From: an uncultured Clostridia bacterium
Lineage (GTDB): Bacteria > Bacillota > Clostridia > Oscillospirales > Ruminococcaceae
Direction of reading: 5' to 3'
Length of the DNA stretch: 8,189 nucleotides
Assembly: GCA_946183095.1 (NCBI GenBank)
Contig: CAMHBE010000068.1
Span: 1 to 8,189 of the forward strand
Below the pieces are notes generated by a model, which saw nothing but the letters and a program-made list of their open reading frames with translations, searched no databases and had not been told where the DNA came from. Position numbers and translations under genes: made by a program. Position 1 is the stretch's first letter. Each line of letters starts with the position of its first letter. Positions 1 to 6,288 of this stretch are shown piece by piece.

Positions 1-1166
1 CTTTAAGCTGTTCCTCGGAAAGAAGCAGCCGCTTGTCGATGAACTTCAGAAGCACCTCTTCGAGCTCGGAGTACATAACGGGCTTTGAAAGATAGTCCGA
101 GAATCCCTCACGGATATACTGGTCACGCGCCCCGACTATAGCGTCGGCGGTGAGCGCGATTATCGGAGTATCGTCGGCAAGGCGCTGTTCCCTTATCTTT
201 GCAAGCGTCTGCGTTCCTGACATACCCGGCATCATCTGGTCGAGCATTATCACATCGAAAGCACGGTCTTTGAGCACATCTATGCACTCCGCGCCCGAGG
301 CTGCCGTGGTTATCTTCATTCTTGTGTCTTTCATAAGCGCGGTGATGACCTCAAGGTTCATCTCGTTGTCGTCAACTATCAGTACCCTCGCTTCGGGAGC
401 TATAAGCTGCGGGCGGAACTCCGCCTTCTCGGACTGTGCCTTTTCAAGGCGTTCGGTATAATTACCTATCGGAGTGTTATCGACTACCTCCTGCACTATC
501 GTTGCGGTGAATACCGAGCCCTTGCCGTATTCGCTCTCAACGGCTATCGTGCCGCCCATCATTTCGGTAAGCTGCTTGGTGATGTTCAGACCCAAACCGG
601 TACCCTCAATGTTGCGGTTCTTTGTTTCATCAAGCCGCTGGAACGACGAAAACAGCTTGCCGAGATCCTCGGGGCGAATGCCCATGCCGGTATCGGCTAC
701 CCTCACCGTCAGCTTATTCGTGCCGCGGTCAAATCCGATATGTATTGAGACCCTGCCCTCTGCGGTGTATTTTATCGCGTTGTTGGTGAGGTTGAGAATT
801 ATCTGCCGTATCCGTATCTCGTCGCCGCGCAGCACCGACGGGATATCAGGCTCAACTCCCAGATCGTATTTAAGCCCCTTATCCTTCGACTTATTCATCG
901 TCATATTCACAATGTCGTTGAGCACGGACGCGAAATCGTATTCCACGGGGATAAGCTCCATTTTGCCGGATTCTATCTTGCTCAGGTCGAGAATGTCGTT
1001 TATTATAGATAGCAGGACGTGTCCGGCACTTTTTATGTCCGCTGCGTAGCGCAGAACATTCTTGTCCTTCGCCTCGCGCAGTATCATTTCGTCCATACCG
1101 ATTATAGCGTTCATAGGTGTGCGTATCTCGTGGGACATATTTGCGAGGAAGTTGTCCTTCGCCTTG
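1..1166 (-). repeat. Downstream copy of a kinase-receiver cassette repeat
   Basis: This stretch aligns to 2523-3688 at a constant offset of 2,522 bases at every point checked, with no indel seen. The first two 60-base blocks differ at 3 and 4 positions. It covers HisKA, ATPase and receiver coding sequence of the 7TMR kinase. Similarity collapses just upstream of HisKA, at the coding of NFLANMS. The repeat may continue beyond base 1. Confidence 0.93.
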
Positions 1167-2320
1167 CTGATATGTGCCATTTCATTGGCTTCGAGCCGTA
1201 TCCCGATAAGCTGCTTTATAGTATGGATTATCGAGAATATCAGAAATCCGAACAGCCCTATCGCCATAAACAAACCCGAGAATATGCCGTTGTGGGCAAA
1301 CTGATATACAGCTATCTGCACGACCGCTGCCGATGCGAGAAAGGCAAAACCTATCGCAACATATTTGTACGATCCTATAAGGTGATGCTTCAGGTCAAGT
1401 ATCAGGGTCGTGAACATTACGGCAATGCTGACAAATGCACAAACAGCCGAAGCGATAAACGATTGTATCAGAGTGACCGCACCCGTTACAAACAGGGTTA
1501 TGCAGACTATAAAATTTACTGTCTCCAGAACGCTCGCTATAGTCAGAGCCTTGCTGTATCTGCCTTTTTGCATAGAGTTTAAGAAGATCAGAAAAGGCAG
1601 AGGCATTATCATCACCATCAGGAACGGCGTGTCGGACATTATGGAGAGGTTGCTTGTGTAATGCTGTCTGAATATCGAGTTTGACATCACCCATATCCCG
1701 CCGAGCAGAGCACCGAGCGCAAGATGCTCCATTTCAAGATACTGCTTGTGGATATATTTATATACCACCGCCGCCGTGTAGCAGATAAGCGCCAGCATAA
1801 GTATCAGCAGCCCCACAAAAAGCTCCGCACCGTACGGCTTGAACAGATACGCGAGGATACCGAGCCTTGTGCCGAGATAGACCTCATAGACCATGCCGGA
1901 ATTGTATTCGTAATGCACCTTAAGTGTCTTGCCCGCGTCATCGGGATATACCGATGCCATAACGTAACATTCCGCAGACCTGTCGCCGAACAGCGGATAG
2001 TCCTCGGTTTTCAGGAACTCCCTCAGCTCGCCGCCGACATATATCTCCATATCCATTCCCCGGAACCAGAGAGCGGAGCAGTCCTTGCCCATATCCTCCG
2101 GCAGCGTTGTTTCAAGCGTTATATCCGAATCCGTAGTTCCCGGCACGGCAAAAGGCGTTCTCGTTCCGTCGGCTTTCACCTCATACCAGTTGTCGCCTGG
2201 GAGCTCCTCACAAATATAGCCGTTCTTCGGAGTATTTACGGGCATGACAAGCTGCCCTGTCAATAAATAGCCCATCACCAGCACAAGTATGACGGACATA
2301 GCGATCCTGATGTATTTCAT
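1..2320 (-). CDS. Hybrid sensor histidine kinase with 7TMR-DISM-like sensor (C-terminus cut by window edge)
   Basis: Membrane sensor kinase predicted to autophosphorylate on His and pass phosphate to its own receiver. The first 773 residues are visible and the reading frame is open to base 1. Residues 5-26 are a membrane anchor or signal segment. Residues 27-160 form an extracellular beta-rich region whose pattern (ALWFRG..., IYVGGEL) suggests a 7TMR-DISMED2 jelly-roll. About seven hydrophobic segments follow between 166 and 368. HisKA has H397 in HEIRTPMN. The ATPase domain shows N510/N514, DTGMGI at 543-548 and GTGLGL at 573-578. The receiver has D650/D651, phosphoacceptor D694, T724 and K746. 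The ATG overlaps the stop of the upstream kinase (ATGA). An AGGGA lies about 15 nt upstream, which is far for a ribosome site and suggests translational coupling. From HisKA onward it is nearly identical to the upstream kinase. The 7TMR-DISM assignment is from architecture, not a search. The ligand is unknown. Confidence 0.9.
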   Translation of the reverse strand, partial: MKYIRIAMSVILVLVMGYLLTGQLVMPVNTPKNGYICEELPGDNWYEVKADGTRTPFAVPGTTDSDITLETTLPEDMGKDCSALWFRGMDMEIYVGGELREFLKTEDYPLFGDRSAECYVMASVYPDDAGKTLKVHYEYNSGMVYEVYLGTRLGILAYLFKPYGAELFVGLLILMLALICYTAAVVYKYIHKQYLEMEHLALGALLGGIWVMSNSIFRQHYTSNLSIMSDTPFLMVMIMPLPFLIFLNSMQKGRYSKALTIASVLETVNFIVCITLFVTGAVTLIQSFIASAVCAFVSIAVMFTTLILDLKHHLIGSYKYVAIGFAFLASAAVVQIAVYQFAHNGIFSGLFMAIGLFGFLIFSIIHTIKQLIGIRLEANEMAHISKAKDNFLANMSHEIRTPMNAIIGMDEMILREAKDKNVLRYAADIKSAGHVLLSIINDILDLSKIESGKMELIPVEYDFASVLNDIVNMTMNKSKDKGLKYDLGVEPDIPSVLRGDEIRIRQIILNLTNNAIKYTAEGRVSIHIGFDRGTNKLTVRVADTGMGIRPEDLGKLFSSFQRLDETKNRNIEGTGLGLNITKQLTEMMGGTIAVESEYGKGSVFTATIVQEVVDNTPIGNYTERLEKAQSEKAEFRPQLIAPEARVLIVDDNEMNLEVITALMKDTRMKITTAASGAECIDVLKDRAFDVIMLDQMMPGMSGTQTLAKIREQRLADDTPIIALTADAIVGARDQYIREGFSDYLSKPVMYSELEEVLLKFIDKRLLLSEEQLK
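2317..2320 (-). other. ATGA stop-start overlap between the two kinase genes
   Basis: The TGA of the dCache kinase (2319-2317) and the ATG of the 7TMR kinase (2320-2318) overlap in ATGA. No well-placed ribosome site precedes the second start, so termination-reinitiation coupling is likely. This would tie the dose of the two kinases together. Confidence 0.85.
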
Positions 2321-4722
2321 ACGGTTTTTTCACTATCCCTTACAATAAACTCGACCTTGTGCTTTGTAAGATATTTCTGCGCAGCCGCTTCGTCACGCAC
2401 AAACACGCCCTTGTACCTTACGCCTATCATTTCTTTGAGACTGTTCAGCTTGTCGGTCGAGTCGCTGACAACGAGGATAACGGGCTTATTGGCTTTTTCG
2501 CGCTCCCTTGCGGCAGCTTCCTCTTTAAGCTGCTCCTCGGTAAGAAGCAGCCGCTTGTCGATGAATTTCAGAAGCACCTCTTCGAGCTCGGAGTACATAA
2601 CGGGCTTTGAAAGGTAATCCGAGAAGCCCTCACGAATATACTGATCTCTTGCGCCCACAATCGCGTCGGCGGTGAGCGCGATTATCGGAGTAACGTCCGC
2701 AAGATGTTTTTCGCGTATTATCTCCAGCGTTCGTGTACCGGACATTCCCGGCATCATCTGATCGAGCAGTATTATATCGAACGCGCGGTCTTTGAGGATG
2801 TCAAGGCACTCCGCACCGGAAGCCGCGGTGGTTATCTTCATTCTTGTATCGCTCATGAGAGCGGTGATGACCTCAAGATTCATCTCGTTGTCGTCAACTA
2901 TCAGTACCCTCGCTTCGGGAGCGATAAGCTGCGGACGAAATTCCTCTTTTTCCGCCTGCGACCTGTCGAGGCGGTCGTTGTAGCTGCCTATCGGTGTATC
3001 ATCGACTATCTCCTGCACTATAGTCGCGGTGAATACCGAGCCCTCGCCGTATTCGCTCTCAACGGCTATCGTGCCGCCCATCATTTCGGTGAGCTGCTTG
3101 GTGATGTTCAGCCCGAGACCGGTACCCTCAATATTGCGGTTCTTTGTCTCGTCGAGCCTTTGGAACGACGAGAACAGCTTGTCGAGATCCTCGGGACGTA
3201 TGCCCATACCGGTATCCGCCACCCTCACCGACAGCCTGTTCCCGCTGCGGTCAAATCCTATATGTATTGAGACCTTCCCCTCTGACGTGTATTTTATGGC
3301 ATTATTCGTGAGGTTGAGTATGATCTGTCTTATCCGTATCTCGTCACCGCGCAGCACGGAAGGGATATCCGGCTCGACCTCGAGCTCATAGACAAGCCCC
3401 TTGTCCTGCGCTTTTTTCATTGTCATATTCACGATATCGTTCAGTACGGAGGCGAAGTCGTACTCCACGGGGATAAGCTCCATTTTGCCGGACTCTATCT
3501 TGCTGAGGTCGAGAATGTCGTTTATTATCGAGAGCAGCGTTCTTCCCGCGCTCTGAATATCCGTGGCGTAACGCAGCACCCGCTGTTCCTTGGATTCACG
3601 CAGTATCATCTCGTCCATACCGATTATGGCTTTCATCGGCGTTCGTATCTCGTGGGACATATTTGCGAGGAAGTTGCTCTTTGCCTTGTTTGCATGATTG
3701 GCGGCTTCCTTTTCGAGTATGAGGACCTTCGTCTCGTATTCCTTCTGCGCTTCCTCCATTCGCAGCTCTTCCATACGGCGGGAATAGTTCTGTTCGTTTT
3801 TGTAGCCCAGATAATAAATGAACGCTATCAGCACAAATATCATGAAGCATATAAGGGCATTCACGACAAGCTGTCTTCTTACCTCATCATACAGCTCATC
3901 ATCGCTCACCACCATAACAACGTGCCAGTCGTTTGTTATCCTGTTTACAAATACTGTGCAGCTTTCATTGTCGCAGATATATGAAAAGCTGCCGGAACCG
4001 GCTTTTGCTATGGCATTCAGATAGTTTTCCCCGTCCTGTGTATCCTTTATGTTTTTCCCTTTTTTATTCTCATCGGTATGCGCAATGAAAAAACCCGACC
4101 CGTCAACGACAAAGCCGTACCCCTTGCCGTTGAGAGTAAGCTCTTTGACGAGCGACTGGACGTCCTCGAGCTGAACGTCGAGAGAAAGAACGTTCTGCCT
4201 GTCGGGAAGCATTCGTGTCACGGATATTATCATATTTCCGGTCTGCGCGTCTATGTACGGGGGAACAAAAACCACATTGCCCTCGTTTTTTACAGCGAGA
4301 ACATACCAGTCCCGTGTTTTGGGATCGTAGTCATCGGGCGGCTCCCAGTTGAGACCGTCCATATATCTGCTCATCACATATCCGTATATTCCGTGAAAAT
4401 TCTCGTTGAACTGCTCCGAAACATTGTTTGTCTCTTCCACAAGAAATTCATGTATCCTTGCGGGTGTGCTTCCGCTGATGAGCATATGATGCACCGCGTC
4501 CGCGGTAACATGGAGCACGTTTTCCGCGGTGTTGAGATGATTGTCTATCATCGAGGATACGTTGAGTATCCTGTCCTCGATCACAGCGCTCGAATTTGAG
4601 ACCGCCACATTGTAAATGAGCTTTGATGTATAGACCACCATGGCAATGACAAATATGAAAACAAGTATGAGCGGTATAAGGATCCTCTTCTCTTTTCTTC
4701 CGAATTTCCCTGATCTTCTCAT
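2317..4722 (-). CDS. Hybrid sensor histidine kinase with dCache amino-acid-type sensor
   Basis: An 801-residue inner-membrane hybrid kinase. Membrane segments at about 15-37 and 287-307 enclose an extracellular dCache domain (about 38-285). The domain carries Y132, R137, W139, Y140, Y156, D158 and D182, spaced much like the amino-acid-binding dCache_1 motif. A charged helical linker (309-348) leads to HisKA with H357. The ATPase domain has N470/N474, DTGMGI at 503-508 and GTGLGL at 533-538. The receiver has D610/D611, phosphoacceptor D654, T684 and K706. After an Ala/Glu/Arg-rich linker (730-746), residues 747-797 resemble the first half of another receiver and then the protein stops. Position H+7 is Lys (K364), where the sister kinase has Asn. 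The ATG follows the lipoprotein gene by 21 bp with a weak AAAGG ribosome site, so the two are probably co-transcribed. The stop overlaps the next gene's ATG. Hybrid kinase and dCache calls are firm; the ligand class is inferred. Confidence 0.95.
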   Translation of the reverse strand: MRRSGKFGRKEKRILIPLILVFIFVIAMVVYTSKLIYNVAVSNSSAVIEDRILNVSSMIDNHLNTAENVLHVTADAVHHMLISGSTPARIHEFLVEETNNVSEQFNENFHGIYGYVMSRYMDGLNWEPPDDYDPKTRDWYVLAVKNEGNVVFVPPYIDAQTGNMIISVTRMLPDRQNVLSLDVQLEDVQSLVKELTLNGKGYGFVVDGSGFFIAHTDENKKGKNIKDTQDGENYLNAIAKAGSGSFSYICDNESCTVFVNRITNDWHVVMVVSDDELYDEVRRQLVVNALICFMIFVLIAFIYYLGYKNEQNYSRRMEELRMEEAQKEYETKVLILEKEAANHANKAKSNFLANMSHEIRTPMKAIIGMDEMILRESKEQRVLRYATDIQSAGRTLLSIINDILDLSKIESGKMELIPVEYDFASVLNDIVNMTMKKAQDKGLVYELEVEPDIPSVLRGDEIRIRQIILNLTNNAIKYTSEGKVSIHIGFDRSGNRLSVRVADTGMGIRPEDLDKLFSSFQRLDETKNRNIEGTGLGLNITKQLTEMMGGTIAVESEYGEGSVFTATIVQEIVDDTPIGSYNDRLDRSQAEKEEFRPQLIAPEARVLIVDDNEMNLEVITALMSDTRMKITTAASGAECLDILKDRAFDIILLDQMMPGMSGTRTLEIIREKHLADVTPIIALTADAIVGARDQYIREGFSDYLSKPVMYSELEEVLLKFIDKRLLLTEEQLKEEAAAREREKANKPVILVVSDSTDKLNSLKEMIGVRYKGVFVRDEAAAQKYLTKHKVEFIVRDSEKTV
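2523..3688 (-). repeat. Upstream copy of a kinase-receiver cassette repeat
   Basis: Partner of the copy at 1-1166 in the same orientation, covering HisKA through the receiver of the dCache kinase. Substitutions are scattered and many fall at third codon positions, so both copies look to be under protein-level constraint rather than being a recent or artefactual duplication. Long protein stretches are identical, for example the region around GTGLGLNITKQLTEMM. Confidence 0.93.
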
Positions 4723-4743
4723 TGAGCTGCCTTTCGCGTTCTG

Positions 4744-6045
4744 TTATCCGATCGTAAAATACTCTTCCGGAACCTCTATCTTTGTGGAGCCCATATAATA
4801 CCCCGGATCTCCGAATATATATGTGTCCTGATAGATAAGTACGGTGTTTTCCGACCTGCTGCCGCTGGCAGCATCGGTATATGCGGCTCCGTTCCAGTCA
4901 ACTCCGGGAGAGTATACGCTGTACGCTTCCGACAGGTCGCCGATATCCGTAAGACTGCTTTCGCCAAGGATGACATTCCTGACGTGTTCGGCAAGTCCCG
5001 CCGAAACGGTATATCCGTATGAATAAGCCCATGTACCGAATCTTCCCGCGCCGCCCTTTTTGACGACAGCGTCCTCTACTTTCGCGAGTATCTTTTCAAA
5101 ATCCCCGGCTTCCTTTGTCAGGTCGAGGTCGAGCGCTCCGGGATAACCCATGAGCGGAGAGGGCAGGTCGGCTTCTATAAAATATCCCCCGCACTCCAGC
5201 AGCTTCTTTATAAGCGGCTCGGTATGCGCATCGTTCGTACAGAAAAAAGCGGTCTTTTCACCGTACTGTTCCACCCATTCGGGAACGTGCTCCAGAATAA
5301 AGGACTGCGCCCCGGGGACGCCCGCATCGGTGGTAGGGTCCGGAGCCTCTTCCTCCGCGAATCTCATTTCGAACTCTTCACACGCCGCTTTCATGACCGC
5401 AACACGTCTTGCCACCGTTTCGTATGACATATGGCGCGGGAAAGAGATATGTACGAATGTATCGCAGCCCAGCTCATGCGCCGTTCGTATGATAAGATAT
5501 CCGCGGTTCACAAAGTCACAGTTGACCACAAGATCGGACACAGGCGATATATCGGTAAAATCCTCATACGCTTCACCCGCTATCAGAAGGATATCGGGTC
5601 TTTTTTCGCGTATCCGGCGGAAAGCCTCCGTTGTCCCGTCAACTGCCTGATTGACGATTATAGCCTTCATTTCCGGGTCATCGGCAAGATCGACGATTAT
5701 CTGTATCGTTGTGTCGATCTCCTCGGTAAAATTATCCGGATATACGGCAAGAGTCACATTATCCGCCCCGTATTTTTCACGGAACGCTTCCGCGCCGCGC
5801 CGGTCGTCCTCGGACTGCGCGAAGGAGCCGGTAACGATGCCTATGCGGCATCTGCTGTCATCGGTATTGTCCCCGGTCTGCTCAGCCGTATCACTTACGA
5901 CTCCCGTGTACGTGATCTGCGTGTCCTTCCCGGCTCCGGGAGCGGACGCTACGGCTTCGGTATCACGTTCGTTCGTCCCGCTGCACGCCGAGAACTGAAC
6001 TATCAGAAAAAACGACATCATCACGCTCAAAAATTTCTTTTTCAT
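4744..6045 (-). CDS. DUF3798-family lipoprotein, periplasmic-binding-protein-like
   Basis: A 433-residue predicted lipoprotein. The N-terminus has a basic start (MKKK), a hydrophobic core and a lipobox-like FSAC with C21 as the lipidated residue. F at -3 is slightly unusual. Residues 22-65 are a low-complexity Thr/Asp/Ala/Gly tether. The domain from R67 onward (RIGIVTGSFAQSED, YPDNF at 102-106, FPRHMS at 202-207, APDP at 234-237, GYPGAL at 300-305, GRFGTW at 334-339) matches my recollection of DUF3798, a family with a type-I periplasmic-binding-like fold and no established function. The ATG at 6045 is chosen because GGAGG sits 5 nt upstream and the lipoprotein signal begins there; an in-frame TTG at 6057 would overlap that ribosome site. 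It is first in an operon with two sensor kinases and no permease or ATPase is visible, so a sensory role is plausible. It could instead be an orphan solute-binding protein. Confidence 0.85.
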   Translation of the reverse strand: MKKKFLSVMMSFFLIVQFSACSGTNERDTEAVASAPGAGKDTQITYTGVVSDTAEQTGDNTDDSRCRIGIVTGSFAQSEDDRRGAEAFREKYGADNVTLAVYPDNFTEEIDTTIQIIVDLADDPEMKAIIVNQAVDGTTEAFRRIREKRPDILLIAGEAYEDFTDISPVSDLVVNCDFVNRGYLIIRTAHELGCDTFVHISFPRHMSYETVARRVAVMKAACEEFEMRFAEEEAPDPTTDAGVPGAQSFILEHVPEWVEQYGEKTAFFCTNDAHTEPLIKKLLECGGYFIEADLPSPLMGYPGALDLDLTKEAGDFEKILAKVEDAVVKKGGAGRFGTWAYSYGYTVSAGLAEHVRNVILGESSLTDIGDLSEAYSVYSPGVDWNGAAYTDAASGSRSENTVLIYQDTYIFGDPGYYMGSTKIEVPEEYFTIG

Positions 6046-6050
6046 ATCTT

Positions 6051-6055
6051 CCTCC
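6051..6055 (-). promoter_or_regulatory. Ribosome binding site that sets the lipoprotein start
   Basis: GGAGG on the minus strand lies 5 nt upstream of the ATG at 6045. An in-frame TTG at 6057 would make this site part of the coding sequence and add four acidic residues (M-E-E-D) before the signal peptide, so the ATG is preferred. Confidence 0.85.
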
Positions 6056-6126
6056 AAATAAACTGCCGCTTGAATGCAGGGCTTTCCGGTATTCTGTCCC
6101 GAACGTCGAAAAAGCTTTATTATATA

Positions 6127-6155
6127 ATCATAACATACAATTTTGGATTTGTAAA
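6127..6155 (-). promoter_or_regulatory. Sigma-A-type promoter for the DUF3798-kinase operon
   Basis: On the minus strand, TTTACA (6155-6150) and TATGAT (6132-6127) are separated by exactly 17 bp. A TG one base before the -10 gives an extended -10 element (TGTTATGAT). Transcription would start near 6120, leaving a leader of about 75 nt before the ATG at 6045. Confidence 0.75.
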
Positions 6156-6168
6156 TATGCTCCCGCCG

Positions 6169-6201
6169 CCGCTTGCGCCGGATTTGATACCGCTTGCGCC
6201 G
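6169..6201. repeat. Two 12-bp direct repeats, candidate operator
   Basis: CCGCTTGCGCCG occurs at 6169-6180 and again, identically, at 6190-6201. Start-to-start distance is 21 bp, two turns of the helix, so both copies face the same side. Each copy contains the small palindrome CGC-TT-GCG. The second copy ends 6 bp before the plus -35 and the first lies 13 bp from the minus -35, a position suited to a regulator acting on both promoters. The protein that binds is not known. Confidence 0.55.
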
Positions 6202-6207
6202 AAACTA

Positions 6208-6236
6208 TTGAAATATGTTTAGTATTTTGATATAAT
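6208..6236 (+). promoter_or_regulatory. Sigma-A-type promoter for the diguanylate cyclase operon
   Basis: TTGAAA (6208-6213) and a perfect TATAAT (6231-6236) are separated by 17 bp, with TGA before the -10 making an extended -10 element. Transcription would start near 6243, giving a leader of about 46 nt. Confidence 0.8.
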
Positions 6237-6288
6237 TCAACCAAACATTATCGGTCCCGACCATATCTATGCAAAGGAGAAATGCGCG

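Larger units (their letters stand above)
6046..6288. other. Divergent intergenic control region
   Basis: This 243-bp region separates the lipoprotein-kinase operon from the diguanylate cyclase operon. It holds one promoter for each direction, a GC-rich block with two 12-bp direct repeats between them, leaders of about 75 nt (minus) and 46 nt (plus), and both ribosome sites. A 10-bp palindrome, ATTATATAAT, lies at 6119-6128 over the minus -10/start region. I see no terminator, small gene or recognisable riboswitch in it. Confidence 0.8.

Noticed and set aside
474..3391. Several plus-strand open frames opposite the two kinases, some appearing twice
   Set aside because: They recur in both copies only because the kinase cassette itself is duplicated. 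Their Ser/Arg/Ile-rich translations are antisense to conserved kinase motifs.
1..3688. The kinase repeat as an assembly artefact
   Set aside because: Scattered substitutions along the copies, unrelated sensor regions and an intact ATGA junction argue for a real paralogous pair.
4723..4743. Terminator or promoter between the lipoprotein and kinase genes
   Set aside because: Only 21 bp with no hairpin, T-run or promoter boxes, so co-transcription is the simpler reading.
6046..6057. TTG start giving a four-residue longer lipoprotein
   Set aside because: The codons would overlap the GGAGG ribosome site and put acidic residues ahead of a normal lipoprotein signal peptide.
6046..6120. Possible cyclic-di-GMP (GEMM) riboswitch in the minus leader
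   Set aside because: I looked for the conserved core motifs and a paired-stem layout and did not find them; the plus leader of about 46 nt is too short.
5431..6222. Long plus-strand open frame opposite the lipoprotein gene and into the intergenic region
   Set aside because: It is the shadow of a well-supported DUF3798 gene, has no ribosome site, its predicted protein is rich in Arg, His and Tyr without recognisable domains, and it would cross both divergent promoters.
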